A stretch of DNA of 64,000 bases from Paenibacillus ferrarius (GTDB lineage: Bacteria > Bacillota > Bacilli > Paenibacillales > NBRC-103111). The first letter of the stretch is position 1. Every line of letters begins with the position of its first letter. The DNA lies in contig NZ_MBTG01000045.1 of the NCBI RefSeq assembly GCF_002027705.1, positions 1-64,000 of the forward strand, in the 5' to 3' direction. The notes under the pieces were generated by a model, which saw only the letters and a program-made list of their open reading frames with translations, searched no databases and was not told the DNA's origin. Both the position numbers and the translations under genes were made by a program. Shown here piece after piece: positions 50,898 through 58,208 of the stretch.

Positions 50898-52334
50898 ATG
50901 AAAGCTTATGATTTTATCGTCGTTGGTGCAGGACCTGCCGGTATTTTTGCTTGTTATGAGATGACGCTGCTTCACCCTCACGCTAAGATATTACTCGTAG
51001 ACAAGGGCCATGATATTTATCATCGCAGTTGTCCGATCCTGGAAAGCAAAATCAAACTATGTCCTCCTCCTGCAGGCAAAAAGGACTTCTCCGGCTGCCT
51101 GCCCGCTTGTTCAATTACGGCTGGTTTTGGCGGTGCTGGCGCCTATAGTGACGGTAAATTTAACATTACGACAGAATTCGGTGGCTGGATGACCGACTAC
51201 TTGGCGCCAAGCAAAGTTATCGACCTGATCCGTTACGTAGACGCTATTAATCTCCAGCATGGCGCAACCGAGAACATAACTGACCCTACAACAGAGGCTG
51301 TAAGAGATATTGAACAACGTTCTTATGCGGCTGGACTGAAGCTGCTCCGCGCTCAAGTTAGACATTTGGGAACCGAGCAGAATCTAATGATTCTTAAATC
51401 CATTTATGAATATTTGAAAACGCGCATCGATATGCAATTCAAAACGGAAGTTGAAGACATTATCACCATCAAACGAGAAGATAAACACCTTATTCAAGGG
51501 ATTCGCCTGAAAGACGGCACAGAGCTTCACAGTGATCATGTCATGCTGGCCCCAGGTCGAGACGGTTCAGCTTGGTTGACACAAGTGCTCAAAAAGCGCC
51601 GATTGAAAATGTACAACAATCAAGTCGATGTTGGAGTCCGCGTAGAAACCTCAGATGTCGTCATGCGGGAAATTAATGAACACCTCTATGAAGGTAAATT
51701 TATTTATAATACGTCCGTGGGAACGCGCGTGCGGACATTCTGCAGCAACCCATCGGGTCATGTGGTCGTTGAGAATCACAGTGGAGTCATGGCTGCCAAT
51801 GGGCACTCTTTCAAAGACCCGGCATTAGGATCGAACAACACGAATTTCGCGTTGCTTGTTTCTCATAAGTTCACCGAACCCTTCGATAAACCAAATGAGT
51901 ATGCGCGTGAAATATGCAAACATGCGAATGATTTATCCAGCGGCGGTGTCATCGTTCAGAAATTCGGTGATATCATGCGTGGCCGCCGATCTACGGCAGA
52001 TCGTATCCGCGAAGGCTTCCTTGAGCCTACTCTGTCCGAAGCCGTCCCAGGCGATCTTGGGCTTGTGCTTCCCTACAACACAATGAAAAGCTTGATTGAA
52101 ATGATCCATGCGCTGGAGAAAGTTACACCAGGTATCGCCGCAGAACATACGCTTTTCTATGGTGTGGAAGCGAAATTCTATTCGGCTCGTCCTAAGCTGA
52201 CAGAATGCTTCGAGACCGAAATTAAAGGACTATTTTGCGGAGGCGATGGCGCTGGAATTACACGAGGTCTGGCTCAAGCTGGAGCAGCAGGTGTATGGGT
52301 TGCACGCCATGTATGTGATCGTATAAATAGCTGA
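50898..52334 (+). CDS. FAD-dependent dehydrogenase of the COG2509 type
   Basis: 478 residues from ATG 50898 (GAGGAG six bases upstream); the longer GTG frame begins inside the terminator region and is rejected. The FAD-binding GxGxxG is in DFIVVGAGPAGIFACYE. Family features include SGCLPACSITAGFGGAGAYS, DGKFNITTEFGG, and a C-terminal GLFCGGDGAGITRGLAQAGA that closes the FAD site. These uncharacterised cytosolic oxidoreductases are widespread in Firmicutes; the substrate is unknown. The upstream purine-type riboswitch implies a link to purine or a purine-derived metabolite. Confidence 0.9.
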   Translation: MKAYDFIVVGAGPAGIFACYEMTLLHPHAKILLVDKGHDIYHRSCPILESKIKLCPPPAGKKDFSGCLPACSITAGFGGAGAYSDGKFNITTEFGGWMTDYLAPSKVIDLIRYVDAINLQHGATENITDPTTEAVRDIEQRSYAAGLKLLRAQVRHLGTEQNLMILKSIYEYLKTRIDMQFKTEVEDIITIKREDKHLIQGIRLKDGTELHSDHVMLAPGRDGSAWLTQVLKKRRLKMYNNQVDVGVRVETSDVVMREINEHLYEGKFIYNTSVGTRVRTFCSNPSGHVVVENHSGVMAANGHSFKDPALGSNNTNFALLVSHKFTEPFDKPNEYAREICKHANDLSSGGVIVQKFGDIMRGRRSTADRIREGFLEPTLSEAVPGDLGLVLPYNTMKSLIEMIHALEKVTPGIAAEHTLFYGVEAKFYSARPKLTECFETEIKGLFCGGDGAGITRGLAQAGAAGVWVARHVCDRINS

Positions 52335-52390
52335 TAGACAAATATTTCCGGGGAAATAAGAGGTTTTTCACCAAAAATTTCAAAAAAAAG

Positions 52391-52424
52391 AACAGATCTG
52401 TCTTACCCGAGTCAGGTCTGTTTT
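52391..52424 (+). terminator. Terminator of the FAD dehydrogenase gene
   Basis: AACAGATCTG (52391-52400) pairs with CAGGTCTGTT (52413-52422), followed by TT and an AT-rich tail, 57 bases past the stop. Confidence 0.75.
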
Positions 52425-52494
52425 ATGATTTTTACAACCTGAAAAAAGTCTTTTAATCTTCAATTAAATATGATAAAATGAAACCGTTATCAAA

Positions 52495-52508
52495 TGTAAG
52501 CGTTATCA
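52495..52508 (+). promoter_or_regulatory. cre-like CcpA site at the LytTR promoter
   Basis: TGTAAGCGTTATCA fits the cre consensus TGWNANCGNTNWCA at every defined position. CGTTATCA also occurs 16 bases upstream as a direct repeat. The site lies 23 bases before the LytTR start codon, downstream of a TATGATAAAAT -10 region, where CcpA would block transcription. Confidence 0.6.
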
Positions 52509-52530
52509 TTTTTAAAAGGGGGATTTTAAA

Positions 52531-52893
52531 ATGAATGTAGCGCTCGAAACTAGAAACAGTTATGAAGATTTTGTTCTTGAAAAAGATATTATGTACTTCC
52601 GCGTAGGCGAGCATGGACTTGTTTCTTTTCATGGCAAAAACTATCATATCAAAAAGCGGATGTCCACCGATCAAATTCATGAAATTACATCAAACAGCTC
52701 GTTTTTCAAAGTGAATACGGACTGCTATGTGAACACTAGAAAAATCATTCAGATTCAAGACGGCAAAGTTTTTTTCGAAGTGAAAGGCGCAGACTCCAAA
52801 TTCGCCTCGATTACAAAGCTTCGTCAGCACCGCTTGAAAGAAATCATGCAGCAGCACAAACAAGAAACAGCTGCACCTGATACCATGAAATAG
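52531..52893 (+). CDS. Small LytTR DNA-binding protein
   Basis: 120 residues, almost entirely a LytTR domain: IMYFRVGEHGLVSFHGKNYH, then SSFFKVNTDCYVNTRKIIQI and KFASITKLRQHRLKEI. There is no receiver or membrane segment, so it acts alone or responds to a partner by other means. AAAAGGGGGA lies eight bases before the ATG. A cre-like site overlaps its promoter, suggesting control by carbon status. Confidence 0.8.
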   Translation: MNVALETRNSYEDFVLEKDIMYFRVGEHGLVSFHGKNYHIKKRMSTDQIHEITSNSSFFKVNTDCYVNTRKIIQIQDGKVFFEVKGADSKFASITKLRQHRLKEIMQQHKQETAAPDTMK

Positions 52894-52938
52894 AACTTGC
52901 TGCGCTGCATGGTTGGAGCCTGCAAGCTGCATAGAGTA

Positions 52939-52971
52939 AGGAGCCCGCGAATGAATCGCGAGCTCCTTTTT
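52939..52971. terminator. Bidirectional terminator
   Basis: AGGAGCCCGCGA (52939-52950) pairs with TCGCGAGCTCCT (52956-52967), followed by TTTT on the plus strand. It separates the LytTR gene from the convergent hypothetical gene. Confidence 0.8.
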
Positions 52972-52981
52972 GGTATAACCA

Positions 52982-53380
52982 CTATGAAATTTTGGAAAGT
53001 GTTTCTTGTTGATGTTCGCGGATAAGAAAGCGGATGTACTCGACTGTTGTTTCTTTCACCTTTTTGGCTTCTTCCAAAGTCGCGAAGCTGTACTCAGCAT
53101 GATCTGTGCTTTCGTACTTCTTCAGCTCTTCATAATTCATTCCAAGTGTGGAGAAATTATTAACCAGTTCGTAGGGAGTCTTATGATCCACATTTTTCAC
53201 GAAAATATCTTTGGAAAAGAACGAGCCTTGTTTCTCCACTTTAAAAATGACTCGAAACGGCTTGTCTTTATCTGATACAAAGCACTTGATTACAACGTCG
53301 ATTTCCATCGTTTTATAATCCACAGCGTTCATAGGTTCCTGCTTTGGTGTGCGCATCCATCTTTTCAAAAAGCCCAACAC
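52982..53380 (-). CDS. Hypothetical cytoplasmic protein
   Basis: 132 residues from GTG 53380, which has AAGGAGG seven bases upstream; the longer frame to 53449 lacks a ribosome site. It reads MLGFLKRWMRTPKQEPMNAV, a mixed strand core (TMEIDVVIKCFVSDKDKPFR VIFKVEKQGSFF) and helical C-terminus (LEEAKKVKETTVEYIRFLIR). No signal peptide. I do not recognise the family. Confidence 0.6.
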   Translation of the reverse strand: MLGFLKRWMRTPKQEPMNAVDYKTMEIDVVIKCFVSDKDKPFRVIFKVEKQGSFFSKDIFVKNVDHKTPYELVNNFSTLGMNYEELKKYESTDHAEYSFATLEEAKKVKETTVEYIRFLIREHQQETLSKIS

Positions 53381-53461
53381 AAGATAACCTCCTTCATAAA
53401 CGATATGAATATATCTCATATTGTAGCGGATACATACCCCATTTGACAATCCATATTTTGG

Positions 53462-54718
53462 TTATATGACTTCTATTGACTTTTTAACAGCCGTCTTCCT
53501 ATACTTCCATATGATAATTAAGCACAAAACACCCGTTAGAACCCCACATCCGACGAATGCCCCATTAGCTCCATAGCGATCTGCCACATAGCCGGCAAAT
53601 AAGCTTCCGATTGGTGTTGAGCCAGCAAATACAAGCGAATAAACGCTCATAACGCGCGCACGATACTCCTCTTTGGCGTGCATTTGAAGCGAAGAATTGC
53701 TGTTCGTCGCAAACATAATGTTGAAGAAGCCGGTTAGTGCAAGCAGCGCGCCGCAAGCCCATACGGAAGTGCTTAGTCCATTAAGAACGAGACAAACAGC
53801 CACAACTAAGCTTGCAATAATGCTCAGCTTAATCCTTGGTCCTTGCTTACTGCGGAAAGACATCGTGAGTGCTCCGGCAAATGAACCGATACCCAGACAA
53901 GACATCAGCGTCCCATAAGTGGTTTCCCCCAGGTGCAGAACATTTTTCGTAAAGACAGGAATTAGGACGTTAAAGTTGAATGCCAGCGTGCCAATTACAG
54001 TTACAAGCAGCACTGTCTGGGCCAGCAGCGGATCTCTGGCAATGTAGACGATGCCGTCTTTAATTTCCTTCATGATGCCGTCATTCGAGGTTTTCTTTCG
54101 CACGTAAGGTGCAGCTTGGATATGAAATAAGCCATAAAGCACAGCCAAAAAGCTGACTCCGTTGAGTAAAAAACACCAGCCCGCTCCAAGCAAAGCCATC
54201 ATAACCGCGCCGATCGAAGGCCCCACAATTCTAGCCATATTGAATGTCGTCGAATTCAGCGCAATGGCGTTCATCAGGTCTTCTTTTCCTACGATTTCTA
54301 TATTAAAAGCCTGCCTTGTCGGCATATCCAGCGTATTATTCAAACCTAGCAATAACGCCAGCACTAGGATATAGCTGTATTTCACAGAATCTGTAAGCAC
54401 CAGAATAGCTAATGTAAATGCAAGAATCATCGCAACTGTTTGCGTCACAAGAAGAATCTTCTTCTTCGGAAACTTATCTACAACGATACCTGCAAACAAG
54501 GAGAACAAAAGAATCGGAAGAAACTGGCATGCGGCAACAATTCCAAGCTTAAACGGCGAGCCTGTGAGCGTAAGAACAAGCCAGGACTGCCCGATATTTT
54601 GCATCCAGGTCCCGATCAGCGACACGCACTGCCCCAGCCAAAGGTAGCGATAATTGCGATGAGTCAACGCATGGAAATGGCGATCAATAAACTGTGAACC
54701 CGCGAGTTTCATATTCAT
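53462..54718 (-). CDS. MFS transporter (enterobactin exporter / MFS_3 type)
   Basis: 418 residues with twelve membrane segments. It begins FHALTHRNYRYLWLGQCVSL IGTWMQNIGQSWLV, the standard opening of this subgroup, with the loop motif GIVVDKFPKKK between segments 2 and 3. Its start overlaps the MarR gene stop by four bases (ATGA), so the two are cotranscribed. Probably a drug or metabolite efflux pump controlled by that MarR. Confidence 0.9.
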   Translation of the reverse strand: MNMKLAGSQFIDRHFHALTHRNYRYLWLGQCVSLIGTWMQNIGQSWLVLTLTGSPFKLGIVAACQFLPILLFSLFAGIVVDKFPKKKILLVTQTVAMILAFTLAILVLTDSVKYSYILVLALLLGLNNTLDMPTRQAFNIEIVGKEDLMNAIALNSTTFNMARIVGPSIGAVMMALLGAGWCFLLNGVSFLAVLYGLFHIQAAPYVRKKTSNDGIMKEIKDGIVYIARDPLLAQTVLLVTVIGTLAFNFNVLIPVFTKNVLHLGETTYGTLMSCLGIGSFAGALTMSFRSKQGPRIKLSIIASLVVAVCLVLNGLSTSVWACGALLALTGFFNIMFATNSNSSLQMHAKEEYRARVMSVYSLVFAGSTPIGSLFAGYVADRYGANGAFVGCGVLTGVLCLIIIWKYRKTAVKKSIEVI

Positions 54719-55164
54719 GGCTCCACCGGCTCCTCTGCGAAACGGGCTGCATTATTGCCCATTTTCTCCAAAATAACTAAAGCCAACGTTTTCTCTTCTT
54801 CCGACAAGCCAAACGTCAAGCGCTCTCGCCAATCCGTCAGTACCTTGCGAACGTCTTCCTTGATGAAATGAGCTTTCTCCGTTAGATGAACCTCGTTGCA
54901 TCTTTTATCTTTTTCACTGACTGTGCGCGTTATATAGCCCTGCTCTTCTAGTTTTTTTAGCGCTTTTGCCGTAGTCCCTTTGTCAATTTTCAAATAATCC
55001 GCCAGCTCTTCCTGCGTGAGACCATCTTCCTTGTACAAGGCATTCAAGAAAATATGCTGTCCTCGGCCAATCTCATATTCCTTCAAATGCTCACCGATAT
55101 ACATCTGCCCATACCGATACAGCAGTGAAATCCACCGCGGAATGGAATTTCGTGTATCTATCAT
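54715..55164 (-). CDS. MarR-family regulator
   Basis: 149 residues with the winged helix EDGLTQEELADYLKIDKGTT, AKALKKLEEQGYITRTVSEK DKRC, as in SlyA/MarR proteins. First gene of an operon with an MFS pump. A TTGCAA-N17-TATGAT promoter upstream overlaps two GTTGC-ACTT-GCAAC-type palindromes, the expected operator arrangement. The inducing compound is probably a substrate of the pump. Confidence 0.92.
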   Translation of the reverse strand: MIDTRNSIPRWISLLYRYGQMYIGEHLKEYEIGRGQHIFLNALYKEDGLTQEELADYLKIDKGTTAKALKKLEEQGYITRTVSEKDKRCNEVHLTEKAHFIKEDVRKVLTDWRERLTFGLSEEEKTLALVILEKMGNNAARFAEEPVEP

Positions 55165-55206
55165 CCTCTTCCTCCTGTCTTTTGGATAACATCCAGCTTC
55201 CGAATC

Positions 55207-55257
55207 GTTGCACTTGCCACTAATTTATCATACGTGGAATTGGTTGCACTTGCAACC
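55207..55257 (-). promoter_or_regulatory. MarR operon promoter with two operators
   Basis: On the minus strand TTGCAA (55250-55255), 17 bases, TATGAT (55227-55232). GGTTGCACTTGCAACC (55242-55257) is a 6-4-6 palindrome covering the -35; GTTGCACTTGCCAC (55207-55220) is a second copy beyond the -10, over the start region. Confidence 0.7.
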
Positions 55258-55355
55258 GATAATTGATAGGGCGATAGCCATTTTTTCGCCTGCTCGGGCG
55301 GCCCGTTTCTCTTCTCGTTGCGGACAGCCATCCGCAGGCTCACAGCAAACCAAAA

Positions 55356-55399
55356 AGACCGATCCCCCCAGCAGCAGTAGCTGCCGGAGCCATCGGTCT
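55356..55399 (-). terminator. Terminator of the lactonase gene
   Basis: AGACCGAT (55356-55363) pairs with ATCGGTCT (55392-55399), with a GGCAGCTACTGC-type inner fold. The minus strand continues TTTTT. Confidence 0.7.
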
Positions 55400-55413
55400 A
55401 AGCTCTTCAGATC

Positions 55414-56499
55414 TTATAGGAACTTGATGCAAACCGGGCGCGGCACCGCCGCGGTTTGTCCGGTTTCACGCAGCATACCGGTTTCTGCGTCAATCGCGAA
55501 CACGGTAATGCTGTTCGAGTTCTGATTCGCCGCGAGGAGATAATCCCCCTGCGGCGACAAGGCGAAGTTCCGCGGCGTCTGCCCAAGCGTCGCCTGCCAG
55601 CCCACGACCGACAGCGTTCCGCCCAGTCGGTCCACGGCATAAACCGCGATGCTATCGTGTCCGCGATTTGAGGCATAAAGGAAGCGGCCATCTCCGGAGA
55701 GATGGATGTCCGCGCACGTGCTCTCGCCGCCGAAGTCATCCGGCAGCGTCGAGATGTTTTGCAGCGCGGTCAGTGTTCCCGCGTCTGCGTCAAAGCCCAG
55801 CACCGTCACCGTGCTGTCCAGCTCATTGATCGCGTACACGTACCGGCTGTCCGCGCTGTAGACCACGTGCCGCGGGCCGGCGCCTGGCTTCATCGCCGCT
55901 TCGCCATGCGGCAGCAGCAAGCTGCGCTCCGCGTCAAGCTGACTAACGACCAGCCGATCGAGGCCAAGATCGGCTGAGATCACATACCGATTGTTCGGAG
56001 CTGGAACAATCGAGTGGGCATGCGGTGCCTCTTGGCGATCCGCTTGCGGTCCAAGATCGCCCTCATGTTTCAAGACTTGCGTATGTACACCCAGTGCGCC
56101 CCCCGCTTCAATTGGATATACGGCCACATTGCCGCTTGAGTAATTAGCTACCAGAACCGTACGGTTCGTCTGGTCCAAGCTAATGTAGCAAGGGGCTGCA
56201 CCGTCCGTTGGCTGCTGATTGATTTTGGTCAATTGGCCTGTTCCCGCTTCAATGGCATACGCCGCGGCTGATCCGCCGAAACTGCCATTATACGTTTCCG
56301 TTTCGCTCACGGCATATAACACAGTGCGAGCCTCATTCAGCGCCAAGAAGGAAGCATTGGGAAGATCATTATACGACGCTGCCAATGTCAGTTCTCCCTG
56401 TTCAGGATGAAACGCATACAAGCGAATTCCTTCTAGATTTTGCTCATCTGTATAAGAACCCACGTAACATAATAATTGCTTTGTTTCAAAAGCCGCCAT
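55414..56499 (-). CDS. Lactonase, seven-bladed beta-propeller (6-phosphogluconolactonase type)
   Basis: 361 residues with about seven repeating blades: GIRLYAFHPEQGELTLAASY, NASFLALNEARTVLYAVSE, APCYISLDQTNRTVLVANYS, QEAPHAHSIVPAPNNRYVI, and PRNFALSPQGDYLLAANQNS. This is the YbhE/YkgB-like lactonase family, which hydrolyses 6-phosphogluconolactone or related sugar lactones. Third-position GC is clearly higher than in neighbouring genes. Single gene with its own terminator. Confidence 0.9.
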   Translation of the reverse strand: MAAFETKQLLCYVGSYTDEQNLEGIRLYAFHPEQGELTLAASYNDLPNASFLALNEARTVLYAVSETETYNGSFGGSAAAYAIEAGTGQLTKINQQPTDGAAPCYISLDQTNRTVLVANYSSGNVAVYPIEAGGALGVHTQVLKHEGDLGPQADRQEAPHAHSIVPAPNNRYVISADLGLDRLVVSQLDAERSLLLPHGEAAMKPGAGPRHVVYSADSRYVYAINELDSTVTVLGFDADAGTLTALQNISTLPDDFGGESTCADIHLSGDGRFLYASNRGHDSIAVYAVDRLGGTLSVVGWQATLGQTPRNFALSPQGDYLLAANQNSNSITVFAIDAETGMLRETGQTAAVPRPVCIKFL

Positions 56500-56564
56500 T
56501 CACAACCAGCCTCCATGCATATTCATTTATATTCTTTATGTGACTTGCCGTCCTGCTGCCATTT

Positions 56565-57224
56565 TCACATCTTATTTTTCTTATTTTGTATCGTCATCTT
56601 GCGCCATAGCGCCATTAAGCCCATGGCAATGATTGAGCCATATAAAGCCATCTCCATATCATGGTGCGTATCCCATGGATCTCCCTGCGTACCAAGGAAC
56701 AAGGTTCCGATCTCAGGAGCCACCAGAAGCGCTACCCACATCTCAATAAGCTCATAAAAAGCACCCAATGCCAACACGATAACACAGGTTATAACATAAA
56801 GCCATCTGCGGCTAAGATTTGTCCATACTGACATGGCTTCACGAATCGGATAGGCCATCAGCAGCCCGAAGCTGAAATGAACCAAACGATCATAGGAGTC
56901 TCGTTCCGTATGAAAAAGGAGCTTCATCCAGACATCAACCACATTCTCATTATAGGAATAATGCGCTCCAACCGTATGCAGGACCAGAAATATCCCGATA
57001 AAGGCGTAGGATAAATTCGAAAAGGAAAACAGCCTGTACGTGCTCACCAATCCAATCAGCGCAGCCCAAATCAGCAAATTTTCCAGAACCCAATCAAACC
57101 TGCTGTATGGAGAAACCGCCATCCAAATCCAGATCCCCGCATACGCCAAGATCATTGCCTGCAAAAGCCGATTCGAAGTAAATGATCTTTTCTCGATATC
57201 ACGACTTTCTTCCATTGCTCTCAT
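56565..57224 (-). CDS. DUF2238 / YjdF-like membrane protein
   Basis: 219 residues from ATG 57224 (AAGGGGG eight bases upstream). Six hydrophobic segments and the family stretches YSYNENVVDVWMKLLFHTER, DSYDRLVHFSFGLLMAYPIR and GTQGDPWDTHHDMEMALYGS mark it as DUF2238 (YjdF). Function unknown; the Asp/His-rich loop after the last helices may bind metal. Not in an obvious operon. Confidence 0.88.
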   Translation of the reverse strand: MRAMEESRDIEKRSFTSNRLLQAMILAYAGIWIWMAVSPYSRFDWVLENLLIWAALIGLVSTYRLFSFSNLSYAFIGIFLVLHTVGAHYSYNENVVDVWMKLLFHTERDSYDRLVHFSFGLLMAYPIREAMSVWTNLSRRWLYVITCVIVLALGAFYELIEMWVALLVAPEIGTLFLGTQGDPWDTHHDMEMALYGSIIAMGLMALWRKMTIQNKKNKM

Positions 57225-57294
57225 GGCTTTATCCCCCTTGTAGTAGCTATACACTCAGGGTACATCGCCTTCGCTTTTTCCAAAAGTACTACAT

Positions 57295-58098
57295 TTATGT
57301 AGTACTGAATACATCATATTTGACTTCCGAGAAGTTATGAAGCATCTGCTCTTCAAGCGCAGTATTCCCGCTCCGTTTATCAATAACCTTGCGCCAAATT
57401 TCATTCTCGCGATATTGCTTGCCATCCTTCTCCAGAAAACGATGATTTCTTTCCTCCATATGATAGGCATACGGCAGCAATTCATCACTGTGAACGGAGC
57501 CTTTCAAATGCTCATCTGTGAGCCATAATCGAAACTGAAACGTTGTCTTGGTTGGATTATAGATGCGCAGGTCGACATAGTTGTAAAAGACGCTCGCTCC
57601 GCTCCCGAAAGGCAGAACCCTGTGATCATCCGGAAACGGATCAAAGCTATGATGATGCCGTTCAACCACATGCAAAGGGGTATGCAAAGCCATCCAAAAC
57701 AGCAAATTGCCAAGTTGGCAAATCCCGCCCCCGACACCACGCTTAACCCCGCCTTGCGAAAGCAGAAGGCCCTCGATGTAGCCTTTAGCCGACGTCGCCT
57801 TCCCAACTAGCTTCCAGAAAGAGAACGTCTCTCCCGGCCGAATCAGAATGCCGTCCATACAAGCAACACTAAGACGTAAATTCGTAATTTTGTTTTCTTG
57901 TAAAATAGGATCGGAAGTGCCAAGCTTTCTGCGCAGCAATGATTGGTGTTTTTTGCACGAATAGGGAAGCGTGTGAGCGGCCCTATGCTTGGCGTACGTA
58001 AGAGAAGGATTCAAATTCTTGAAGTGACGCAGCAGCCTTAATTGCCCAATCCGCAACCGATAAAGAACAGGAAACCTACGCAATAACATTTGCCTCAT
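57295..58098 (-). CDS. VanW-family protein
   Basis: 267 residues from ATG 58098. The VanW domain is clear: RPGETFSFWKLVGKATSAKG, YIEGLLLSQGGVKRGVGGGI CQLGNLL, HHHSFDPFPDDHRVLPFGSG and VFYNYVDLRIYNPT. Relatives accompany vancomycin-resistance genes or occur alone in the chromosome; the activity is unproven. No van genes are next to it, so resistance cannot be inferred. Confidence 0.9.
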   Translation of the reverse strand: MRQMLLRRFPVLYRLRIGQLRLLRHFKNLNPSLTYAKHRAAHTLPYSCKKHQSLLRRKLGTSDPILQENKITNLRLSVACMDGILIRPGETFSFWKLVGKATSAKGYIEGLLLSQGGVKRGVGGGICQLGNLLFWMALHTPLHVVERHHHSFDPFPDDHRVLPFGSGASVFYNYVDLRIYNPTKTTFQFRLWLTDEHLKGSVHSDELLPYAYHMEERNHRFLEKDGKQYRENEIWRKVIDKRSGNTALEEQMLHNFSEVKYDVFSTT

Positions 58099-58208
58099 CC
58101 TCGGACACCTTCCTTTTTCAATCAAAAATGGAGGGATAAAACGATTCCTCTATTCAGATGCTTCTTCCATAGATTTAGTTCAACGAATAGGCAATTATTT
58201 TTCTACGG

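Noticed and set aside
57295..58098. Vancomycin resistance role for the VanW protein
   Set aside because: No vanHAX-type or two-component van genes are adjacent; VanW homologs are common in chromosomes without resistance.
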